Shown one piece after another: positions 1 to 5,236 of a DNA stretch of 5,247 nucleotides. The notes beneath the pieces were generated by a model. The model was not told the DNA's origin, searched no databases, and worked only from the letters and a program-made list of their open reading frames with translations. A program made the position numbers and the translations under genes. The stretch is taken from positions 1-5,247 of the forward strand of contig CAMYVI010000192.1 in the NCBI GenBank assembly GCA_947302185.1. The letters run 5' to 3'. The stretch comes from an uncultured Lachnospiraceae bacterium. Lineage in GTDB: Bacteria; Bacillota_A; Clostridia; Lachnospirales; Lachnospiraceae. Positions within the stretch are counted from its first letter, which is position 1; the number at the start of each line of letters is the position of its first letter.

Positions 1-201
1 GAAGAAAATCGCTTTACTTCGGTAAACAGGCAGGCGGATGAAGAGAAAAGAGTGCCGGATTACCGAAGGAGCGGAAGAAAAGCGTCTTACTGCGGTAAAC
101 AAGCAGGTGAATGAAGATAAAAGAGTGCCGGACTGCCGAAGGAGCGGAAGAAAATCGCTTTACTTCGGTAAACAGGCAGGCGGATGAAGAGAAAAGAGTG
201 C
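1..201. repeat. 73-bp tandem repeat, 2.75 copies
   Basis: Copies start at 1, 74 and 147; the third stops at 201. Copies 1 and 3 are identical over the 55 bases they share, while copy 2 differs from copy 1 at 10 of 73 positions. Each copy contains a short hairpin whose loop is TTCG (copies 1 and 3, bases 18-21 and 164-167) or TGCG (copy 2, bases 91-94), closed by a C-G pair and flanked by TTAC/GTAA arms. Both loops fit the stable UNCG tetraloop class if transcribed. A 9-bp inverted pair also joins 17-25 to 60-68. The period is not a multiple of three and the frames contain stops, so this is not a coding repeat. It may extend to the left of the window. Function unknown. Confidence 0.9.
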
Positions 202-307
202 AGAACTAGAAACAGGAAAAATCAGGCAGTTATAACAAATAGACAAAAAAGCCCTGAAAATTTCTGCACTTCTCCGCTCAAGTTTACAATTTAAGTAGTG
301 AGTTTCC

Positions 308-350
308 CCTGCAAAATGATATAATGATTATCAGAATATATGATTGCAGG
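308..350. promoter_or_regulatory. Nested inverted repeats around the -10 box, candidate operator
   Basis: CCTGCAA (308-314) is the exact reverse complement of TTGCAGG (344-350), and between them TGATA (317-321) mirrors TATCA (329-333). The inner pair overlaps the -10 box and the likely transcription start, a typical place for a repressor site. It does not carry the central CG typical of LacI-family operators, so the regulator cannot be named. It could be chance in A+T-rich DNA. Confidence 0.25.
317..325 (+). promoter_or_regulatory. Extended -10 promoter for the fructokinase gene
   Basis: The sequence TGATATAAT gives a perfect TATAAT at 320-325 with a TG one base upstream, the extended -10 arrangement recognised by housekeeping sigma factor. 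The best -35 at normal spacing (around 296-301) matches the consensus poorly, which is usual for extended -10 promoters. The predicted start is near base 332, giving a leader of about 114 bases before the ATG at 446. Two inverted repeats overlap or flank the site (317-333 and 308-350), so a repressor may bind here; that part is inference. Confidence 0.55.
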
Positions 351-427
351 AGTGAGAAGCACTAAAAAACCAATCCGTTGTAATCATCCTGAAACATATT
401 TTATCGGAACACGCAACTATATTAAGG

Positions 428-435
428 AAAGGTGG
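428..435 (+). promoter_or_regulatory. Ribosome binding site of fructokinase
   Basis: The purine-rich AAAGGTGG lies 10 bases before the ATG at 446. It is somewhat weaker and more distant than the sites of the two downstream genes, but no other start with a better site lies nearby. Confidence 0.6.
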
Positions 436-445
436 ATAAAGCAAT

Positions 446-1426
446 ATGAGCACAGAAAAGAAGATTGATGTTACTGCCCTCGGCGAGCTCCTGATCGATT
501 TCACGGAAAGCGGATTAAGCCCGCAGGGAAATAAGCTTCTGGAAGTCAATCCGGGCGGAGCTCCGTGCAACGTTCTCGCTATGCTGAATAAGCAGGGCCG
601 CAAGGTTTCTTTCCTCGGCAAAGTCGGCGATGACATGTTCGGCAGAATGCTTAAAGCAAGGACTATCGAGCAGGGCATCGACATGACCGGCCTCATGATG
701 GATGAGGAAGTTCATACGACACTTGCATTTGTCGAGAAGCTGCCGAACGGCGACAGAGATTTCTCTTTCTACCGCAATCCGGGCGCAGACATCATGCTCA
801 CCAAAGATGAAGTTATCGCCAACAAGAATCTGATTGAGGATGCGAAAATTTTCCATTTCGGAACTCTTTCCATGACACACGAAGGTATTGAGGCAGCTAC
901 AATTGAAGCTCTCGATATCGCAAAGGCGAGCGGTGCTATCATTTCCTTTGACCCGAATCTCCGTCCGCCTCTCTGGAGCTCCGAGGAGAAAGCCAAAGAG
1001 AAAATCGCTTACGGTCTGTCCAGATGCGATGTTCTGAAGATTTCCGACAACGAGATCGAGTTCATGACCGGCGAATCCGATTTGGACAAGGGAATCAAGA
1101 TGATTATCGATGAGTACAAGATTCCGCTTGTATTTGCCACTTACGGTCCGGACGGCTCCAAGGCATACTGCAACGGCGTTGAAGCCTATGAGGCAGGTTT
1201 CCTGAATCCGGCAACAATCGAGACAACAGGTGCAGGAGATACATTCTGTGCGAGCGCACTGCATTTTGTCCTGAAATACGGTCTGGAGATGAACGAAGAG
1301 CAGCTCCATGAACTTCTTATCTTTGCAAATGCAGCTGCATCTCTCGTAACAACCAAGAAAGGCGCGCTCTGCGTGATGCCGACACCGGATGAAGTAGCTG
1401 CTTATATCAAGGAGAGCGGAAGGTAA
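446..1426 (+). CDS. scrK: Fructokinase, PfkB (ribokinase) family
   Basis: A 326-residue cytoplasmic sugar kinase that probably phosphorylates fructose with ATP to fructose-6-phosphate. The length is normal for the PfkB family. Seen in the sequence: the N-terminal glycine-rich substrate-binding motif GGAPCN at 37-42 followed by GKVGDDMFG; YRNPGAD at 109-115 and FDPNLRPPLW from 168, both typical of ScrK-type fructokinases; and the C-terminal PfkB signature TTGAGDTF from 260, with GAGD at 262-265 forming the anion hole and Asp265 as the expected catalytic base. The ATG at 446 has a ribosome binding site and an extended -10 promoter upstream. The gene stands alone here: no sucrose hydrolase or PTS gene is next to it, so whether it serves sucrose, fructan or free fructose use cannot be told. 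A related specificity such as 2-keto-3-deoxygluconate is possible but less likely given the motifs. The symbol scrK follows family resemblance. Confidence 0.9.
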   Translation: MSTEKKIDVTALGELLIDFTESGLSPQGNKLLEVNPGGAPCNVLAMLNKQGRKVSFLGKVGDDMFGRMLKARTIEQGIDMTGLMMDEEVHTTLAFVEKLPNGDRDFSFYRNPGADIMLTKDEVIANKNLIEDAKIFHFGTLSMTHEGIEAATIEALDIAKASGAIISFDPNLRPPLWSSEEKAKEKIAYGLSRCDVLKISDNEIEFMTGESDLDKGIKMIIDEYKIPLVFATYGPDGSKAYCNGVEAYEAGFLNPATIETTGAGDTFCASALHFVLKYGLEMNEEQLHELLIFANAAASLVTTKKGALCVMPTPDEVAAYIKESGR

Positions 1427-1434
1427 ATCATAAG

Positions 1435-1570
1435 CTGAATTGCAGGTCATAATGATGAGCACTGCAGAAATGATTGCCGGCATAGTAGAAGATGAACCGC
1501 AAGCCTGAATTGCAAGTCGTAATGATGAGCACTGCAGAAGTGATTGCCGGGTATAGTAGAAGATGAACCC
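1435..1570. repeat. 70-bp tandem duplication downstream of fructokinase
   Basis: Two copies begin at 1435 and 1505 with CTGAATTGCA. They differ by three substitutions and one inserted base over about 65 bases, so the duplication is fairly recent or conserved. Each copy contains ATGATGAGCACTGCAGAA, which could begin a short peptide, but the indel changes the frame and end of the second copy and there is no good ribosome binding site. No similarity to the 73-bp repeat at the left edge is evident. Function unknown. Confidence 0.9.
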
Positions 1571-1614
1571 GTAACCAAAATTAACAATTCAAACACGTTT
1601 TGCACACAAACCAA

Positions 1615-1623
1615 TGCTATTTT
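1615..1623 (+). promoter_or_regulatory. Weak extended -10-like site before the penicillin-binding protein
   Basis: TGCTATTTT gives a TG one base before TATTTT (four of six matches to TATAAT). No good -35 is present at normal spacing. If used, transcription would start near 1630 and the hairpin at 1635-1671 would be at the very 5' end of the penicillin-binding protein leader. Confidence 0.2.
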
Positions 1624-1634
1624 GAATATGTAGT

Positions 1635-1673
1635 GATGCCCCCCGGTGGAATATTCCTGCCGGGGGTCATTTT
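1635..1673 (+). terminator. GC-rich hairpin, possible intrinsic terminator of the fructokinase transcript
   Basis: The arm ATGCCCCCCGG (1636-1646) pairs with CCGGGGGTCAT (1660-1670) with a single mismatch, and the loop contains the perfect palindrome GGAATATTCC (1648-1657), which extends the stem. Only four T residues (1670-1673) follow, and they overlap the base of the stem. The stem is strong enough for termination but the T tract is poor. It may instead be the first helix of a structured RNA that continues to 1880. Confidence 0.4.
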
Positions 1674-1880
1674 GACCAGGGTGAGAGTCCCAGACGGCAT
1701 ATGGAGCCCGCTCTTTTCCGCATGTGCGGTGGATGTCGCTATGGCAGTGCTGTCGGATATATAACAGACAGTTTCAATCTCGGACGCAGAATTTTGCGAG
1801 ATACAAGAAGTGATGATTGCGAAAGAGAAACTGCAGTTATGTTGAGATGGCAAGCGACAGCCCCTATAGAAGGGATTATT
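1635..1880 (+). ncRNA. Candidate structured RNA or group II intron-like remnant upstream of the penicillin-binding protein
   Basis: A chain of self-complementary segments follows the hairpin at 1635-1671: GGGTGAGAGTCCC (1679-1691), CCGC/GCGG (1718-1729), CTGTC/GACAG (near 1750-1771), ATCTC/GAGAT (near 1777-1802) and CCCT/AGGG (1862-1874) just before the ribosome binding site. The GGGTGAGAGTCCC motif recalls a segment common near the 5' end of bacterial group II introns. No reverse transcriptase gene follows, and I cannot identify a convincing domain V. If it is an intron fragment it is a degenerate one. It may equally be an mRNA leader of unknown class. Confidence 0.3.
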
Positions 1881-1891
1881 GACGGGTGATT

Positions 1892-1900
1892 GGAAGGAGG
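1892..1900 (+). promoter_or_regulatory. Strong ribosome binding site that sets the start of the penicillin-binding protein
   Basis: GGAAGGAGG ends six bases before the ATG at 1907. The same frame is open back to a GTG at 1886, but a start there would place this site inside the gene and leave the GTG without one, so the ATG at 1907 is preferred. Confidence 0.85.
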
Positions 1901-1906
1901 AAATCC

Positions 1907-4474
1907 ATGCAAAGCGGACGCAGACGGGCAATCGCTAAGAAGATTGCCATAACCCTGGGAATTCTGACTCTGGGAGCATTGCTCACAGGTGCAGGATTCC
2001 TTTTTTATTGTATGATGACAGCTCCCTCCATAACTATTCTGGACGCAAAGCCGGAAGGCTACCGGTCCAACGTCCTGGATGACGAGGGAAATGTCGTACT
2101 CACCTTATCCGGTGAGGAATCCAACCGCGTGTACGTGACGCTCGGAGAGGTGCCCGAGTTTCTTCAGCATGCATTTGTCGCAATAGAGGATGAGAGATTC
2201 TATGAGCATCATGGGGTGGATCCGAAAGGAATTATGAGGGCATTTGTCAGGGGAATTCAGAACGGCGGATTCACGGAAGGTGCGAGCACAATTACCCAGC
2301 AGCTTCTGAAGAACAATGTTTTTGCCGGATGGACCGGCGAGGCTACATTTTATGATCGGCTTGTGCGCAAGATTCAGGAGCAGTATCTGGCAATCTGCCT
2401 TGAAATGCGTGTGACCAAGGATTGGATCCTCGAAAACTACATGAATACGATCAATCTCGGCGGCGGAAACTGGGGCGTGGAGACGGCTGCGAAATATTAT
2501 TTCCACAAGGACGTCACCACACTGAATCTCAGCGAGTGCGCGGTGCTCGCGGGCATCACGAAGAATCCCACGAAGTATAATCCGCGTATCAATAAGGAGG
2601 CAAATGCCGCAAGACGCGAACTCGTCCTCTCCAAAATGAAGGAACTCGGTTTCATCTCGGAGGACGAATACAACGAGGCTTTAGCTGATGATGTCTATGC
2701 GAGAATCGAACAGGCGGAAAATGAACCGCTCGACAATACGGAGATCCTGACATATTTTGAGGATGCCATGATTTACGATGTTCTCGCTGATATCATGGCT
2801 TCGACCGGCTGCAGCGAAGAAGCTGCCTGGAACATGATCTATCGGGGAGGTCTCACGATTCACTCGACCGAGAACAGTGTTCTGCAGCAGATCTGCGAGG
2901 ATGAAGCCAACAATCCGGACCTGTACAGCACGGATGCGCAGGTTTCCATAGTCATTGTCGACACGGAGAACGGTCAGGTCAAGGCCATGGTCGGCGGTCG
3001 CGGTCAGAAGACGGCTTCTCTGATTTTGAACCGTGCAACGAGCGAACCGCGGCAGCCGGGATCGACAATTAAGATCATCGGCGAATATGCGGCGGCACTG
3101 GACGAAGGAGAAATCACGCTCGGCACGATATTTGACGACGCGCCTTACACTTATTCTGACGGGACGGAGGTTCAGAATGCCGACGGTTCTTACGGCGGAT
3201 TCACGACGGTTCGCAGTGCAATTGTGAAGTCGAGCAATATCGTTGCGCTGAAGACTTTCCAGAAGCTCGGTATCGACGCGGTCTGGAATGAACTCCAAAA
3301 TTTCGGAATTTCGACACTCACGGATGACGACCGCGTGGAGGCGCTTGCTCTCGGCGGTCTGACAAATGGCGTCACTAATCTCGATCTCACCGCAGCTTAC
3401 GGAACTATAGCCCGCGGCGGGACATATATAAGACCTGTTTATTATACGAAGATAGTCGATCATGACGGGAACGTGATTGTTGACAAACAGGCTGAGAGCC
3501 GCAAGGTCATTTCCGAGAGCACAGCAGCTCTTCTGACAAATGCCATGGAAGATGCGATTTGGTCGGGCACGGGAGCGGACGCTGCATTTGAAGGAATGGA
3601 TATTGCAGGAAAGAGCGGTACTACGACAAATGGCGTCGACCTCTGGTTCGTCGGCTATTCCCCCTATCTGACCTGCGGCGTGTGGGGCGGATATGATGAC
3701 CGCTCCGGACAGGAGGAATCCGCCTACGTGAAAAATGTGTGGAAAACAGTCATGTCCAGGGCACATGAATCAAGGGAATATATGCATTTGAGCAGCGAGG
3801 ACGGGCTGAAAACGGTCGTGATCTGCAAAAAATGCGGAAAAGTGGCGATCGAAGGCCTATGCGATTCAACGCAGCAGGGAGATATGACGGTGACGGAATT
3901 TTACGTTCCCGGTACAGAGCCGACGGAGAAGTGTGACTGTCATGTAGCGGTGAAGGTGTGCGACTCTTCAGGTCTGAAAGCCAATAAGTACTGCCATGAC
4001 ACACACAGAGAGGTTTACTTAAAGAGCGCTACCCCCGGGACACAGGATGAGGAGTATGTGCTTCCTGAGTATCTGCAGAGCGGAGAGTGCAAGGAACATA
4101 AGAGCGCGTGGTCAACATTCTGGGGCAGCGGGGATTCAAATGGCGGACAAAATAGCGGATCCGGTAACGGAAACTCCGGGTCAGGTAACGTCAATGGCGG
4201 CGGAAACTCCGGTAACGGCGGAAGTTCGGGTTCAAATGGAGGCTCCGGGAATGGCGGAAATTCAGGATCCGGAGATAACGGAAGTTCGGGTTCGGACAGC
4301 GGTTCCGATAATTCCGGAAGCGGATCTTTTTCGGATTGGTGGGATTCGCTCTGGGGGAATAATTCCGACACTGCCGGCTCAGGCGGTTACGGATCAGGCA
4401 GCAATTCCGGATCTGATACGGATGATAATTATGCTTATGATTCGGAGAACGGGAGAAGCTGGAACTGGTGGTGA
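1907..4474 (+). CDS. Class A penicillin-binding protein (bifunctional transglycosylase/transpeptidase)
   Basis: An 855-residue cell-wall synthase that polymerises lipid II into glycan strands and cross-links their peptides outside the membrane. A short basic N-terminus and one membrane anchor (about 12-36) are followed by the GT51 transglycosylase domain (about 65-235): EDERFYEHHG with catalytic Glu94, GASTITQQLLKN from 125, RKIQEQ from 154, MNTINLGGGNWGVETAAKYYF from 179 and ECAVLAGITKNPTKYNP from 210. The transpeptidase domain (about 345-625) has the active-site SxxK as STIK (Ser386, Lys389), SSN at 442-444 and the third motif as KSG at 569-571 in place of the commoner KTG. After it come a segment with eight cysteines and several histidines (640-731) and a Gly/Ser/Asn-rich tail (740-855) with tryptophan patches. 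The core is of normal length; the tail makes the protein long. The enzyme is very likely functional. It is probably the PBP1a-type protein of the cell, but the exact paralogue cannot be assigned from the sequence alone. Confidence 0.95.
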   Translation: MQSGRRRAIAKKIAITLGILTLGALLTGAGFLFYCMMTAPSITILDAKPEGYRSNVLDDEGNVVLTLSGEESNRVYVTLGEVPEFLQHAFVAIEDERFYEHHGVDPKGIMRAFVRGIQNGGFTEGASTITQQLLKNNVFAGWTGEATFYDRLVRKIQEQYLAICLEMRVTKDWILENYMNTINLGGGNWGVETAAKYYFHKDVTTLNLSECAVLAGITKNPTKYNPRINKEANAARRELVLSKMKELGFISEDEYNEALADDVYARIEQAENEPLDNTEILTYFEDAMIYDVLADIMASTGCSEEAAWNMIYRGGLTIHSTENSVLQQICEDEANNPDLYSTDAQVSIVIVDTENGQVKAMVGGRGQKTASLILNRATSEPRQPGSTIKIIGEYAAALDEGEITLGTIFDDAPYTYSDGTEVQNADGSYGGFTTVRSAIVKSSNIVALKTFQKLGIDAVWNELQNFGISTLTDDDRVEALALGGLTNGVTNLDLTAAYGTIARGGTYIRPVYYTKIVDHDGNVIVDKQAESRKVISESTAALLTNAMEDAIWSGTGADAAFEGMDIAGKSGTTTNGVDLWFVGYSPYLTCGVWGGYDDRSGQEESAYVKNVWKTVMSRAHESREYMHLSSEDGLKTVVICKKCGKVAIEGLCDSTQQGDMTVTEFYVPGTEPTEKCDCHVAVKVCDSSGLKANKYCHDTHREVYLKSATPGTQDEEYVLPEYLQSGECKEHKSAWSTFWGSGDSNGGQNSGSGNGNSGSGNVNGGGNSGNGGSSGSNGGSGNGGNSGSGDNGSSGSDSGSDNSGSGSFSDWWDSLWGNNSDTAGSGGYGSGSNSGSDTDDNYAYDSENGRSWNWW
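4124..4471 (+). repeat. Low-complexity Gly/Ser/Asn-coding tract at the end of the penicillin-binding protein
   Basis: Codons 740-855 are dominated by GGA/GGC, TCC/TCG/TCA and AAT/AAC, with near-repeats such as CGGAAGTTCGGGTTC occurring twice (near 4219 and 4279). Such tracts form flexible extracellular linkers and change length readily by slippage. The tract is interrupted by FSDWWDSLWG (808-817) and ends in SWNWW. The + strand shifted frame and the antisense frames over this tract are open only because of the biased composition and are not genes. Confidence 0.8.
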
Positions 4475-4569
4475 AACAGATAAGAAAATGAAACAGTAGG
4501 GCGGCTGCAGAAAAAAAGATTTTTCAGAACACTTATACTCTTCATAAGAAAGAAAATTAAGAAATCAGA

Positions 4570-4585
4570 ACAGATAGCAATCTGT
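4570..4585. repeat. Perfect short inverted repeat upstream of the membrane protein gene
   Basis: ACAGAT (4570-4575) and ATCTGT (4580-4585) are exact reverse complements around a four-base AGCA spacer, 21 bases before the ribosome binding site. It could be a regulator site or an mRNA hairpin. It has no T tract, so it is not a terminator. Confidence 0.4.
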
Positions 4586-4606
4586 GATGATCAGTATTCA
4601 AATTAT

Positions 4607-4613
4607 GGAGGTG
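4607..4613 (+). promoter_or_regulatory. Ribosome binding site of the membrane protein gene
   Basis: GGAGGTG ends four bases before the ATG at 4618, a near-perfect match to the 16S rRNA 3' end at workable spacing. It is the best evidence that this short gene is real and starts here. Confidence 0.85.
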
Positions 4614-4617
4614 TGTT

Positions 4618-5094
4618 ATGAAAAGCAGAAATACAATGACCGAAGTGAAGTATGTTGCTGAAATGGTCGCTTATACAATTTTCGCGTTTATCCTCTATAG
4701 AATCTATCTGTACCGGTGTCTTCCGAATATCGGAGATGCAGAAACAACTCGTCTGCTGTGTGTCCTTGTTGTCGCAGCAGAGGCAGCAGGGGTCCTGATC
4801 AGCTTCAGACGATATCGAACCGAAGTAACAGTAATAACCAATATAGTGATTCCTTTTGGAGTATTCACAATTCTGGCTTATCGTGATGTATCTTTAAAAT
4901 TCATCGTGACCGTGATGGCTTTGGGAGCTGTGATTCTTCTGGCGAATGGAATTGTCAGCTTCAGAAAAATGCCGATGGTAATCAGAAGAAGAGCAGATAG
5001 CGTGGTCCCGTATATGTATCATCAGTTGTCTGTTGTGATTGCCGTTGTGATGAGTGTTGTAATGTTAGGAATCAGCTGGGAGGCTATTTTCTGA
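4618..5094 (+). CDS. Hypothetical multi-pass membrane protein
   Basis: I do not recognise this 158-residue protein. It is strongly hydrophobic with about five likely membrane segments: roughly 11-33, 44-62, 70-87, 91-113 and 137-156. The stretches between them carry Arg/Lys clusters (FRRYR after the second, FRKMPMVIRRR after the fourth), which by the positive-inside rule would lie in the cytoplasm. No catalytic motif, metal ligand set or transporter signature is evident. It is preceded by a strong ribosome binding site. It lies 143 bases after the penicillin-binding protein with no clear terminator between, so cotranscription is possible but not shown. Its codon use looks less G+C-rich than that of the penicillin-binding protein. 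A role at the envelope is only a guess from the context. Confidence 0.75.
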   Translation: MKSRNTMTEVKYVAEMVAYTIFAFILYRIYLYRCLPNIGDAETTRLLCVLVVAAEAAGVLISFRRYRTEVTVITNIVIPFGVFTILAYRDVSLKFIVTVMALGAVILLANGIVSFRKMPMVIRRRADSVVPYMYHQLSVVIAVVMSVVMLGISWEAIF

Positions 5095-5099
5095 AAAGT

Positions 5100-5236
5100 A
5101 TTACTACTTTGGCAGAGATGGCAGAGTCCATGTCACGAGATGCCTTACCGATTGCCCATCATTCTACAGCCTAAGCAACAAGATGGTCATGCGTATAACT
5201 GGCTGCTATGTTTCACGACCATCTTTTAGTAGTAGT
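5100..5236. other. Nested inverted-repeat element (structured RNA or small mobile-element end)
   Basis: The segment ATTACTACT (5100-5108) pairs with AGTAGTAGT (5228-5236) over nine positions including one G-U, enclosing 119 bases. Inside are GGCA/TGCC (5120-5123 with 5141-5144), TTGC/GCAA (5152-5155 with 5175-5178) and the nine-base AAGATGGTC/GACCATCTT hairpin (5180-5225). Together these could fold as a multi-branched RNA closed by the outer helix. It could alternatively be the end of an insertion sequence or a miniature element continuing past the window. An 8-base direct repeat, GTCACGAG, occurs at 5132-5139 and 5235-5242. Confidence 0.35.
5180..5227 (+). terminator. Candidate intrinsic terminator after the membrane protein gene
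   Basis: AAGATGGTC (5180-5188) pairs perfectly with GACCATCTT (5217-5225) and the stem runs directly into a TTTT tract at 5224-5227. Two more pairs continue inside after one mismatch, leaving a 22-base loop. The long loop, moderate GC content and short T tract make it weaker than a textbook terminator. It lies 85 bases after the stop codon at 5094 and may instead be one arm of the larger element at 5100-5236. Confidence 0.4.

Larger units (their letters stand above)
202..445. other. Intergenic leader region upstream of fructokinase
   Basis: With the tandem repeats, this completes a 445-base stretch without a recognisable gene. It is A+T-rich and holds the candidate promoter and, from about base 332, the presumed untranslated leader of the fructokinase mRNA (roughly 110 bases). 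I see no riboswitch class that I recognise. A small AGTG/CACT inverted repeat lies at 351-363. Confidence 0.6.
1427..1906. other. Long intergenic region between fructokinase and the penicillin-binding protein
   Basis: This stretch of 480 bases has no convincing gene. In order it holds a 70-bp tandem duplication (1435-1570), an A+T-rich spacer with a weak promoter-like site (1615-1623), a strong GC-rich hairpin (1635-1671), a GGGTGAGAGTCCC motif (1679-1691), further small inverted repeats up to 1874, and the ribosome binding site of the next gene. A 62-codon open frame (1701-1889) crosses it but has no ribosome binding site. Confidence 0.7.

Noticed and set aside
1..201. CRISPR array
   Set aside because: The repeats are 73 bp, abut directly with no unique spacers, and there are no cas genes.
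515..1483. Long antisense open frame of 322 codons opposite fructokinase
   Set aside because: It covers a clearly coding gene on the other strand, gives a Cys/Arg-rich protein with no recognisable motif, and lacks a ribosome binding site.
1886..1906. GTG at 1886 as start of the penicillin-binding protein
   Set aside because: It would place the strong GGAAGGAGG inside the gene; the ATG at 1907 has ideal spacing from that site.
2681..3766. Antisense open frame of 361 codons opposite the penicillin-binding protein
   Set aside because: It is a shadow of the transpeptidase-coding strand; the + strand product has all expected motifs and the antisense product has none.
4015..4499. Open frames on both strands over the Gly/Ser/Asn tract (Pro/Glu/Leu-rich antisense, and a shifted + frame at 4047-4499)
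   Set aside because: They arise from the repetitive codon composition of the tail and have no independent start signals.
4510..4525. GAAAAA/TTTTTC hairpin after the penicillin-binding protein as a terminator
   Set aside because: The stem is only A-T pairs apart from one G-C, and no T tract follows it on the + strand.
4534..4539. TATACT as the -10 box of a promoter for the membrane protein gene
   Set aside because: The -35 position is a run of A residues with no match to the consensus and there is no TG extension.
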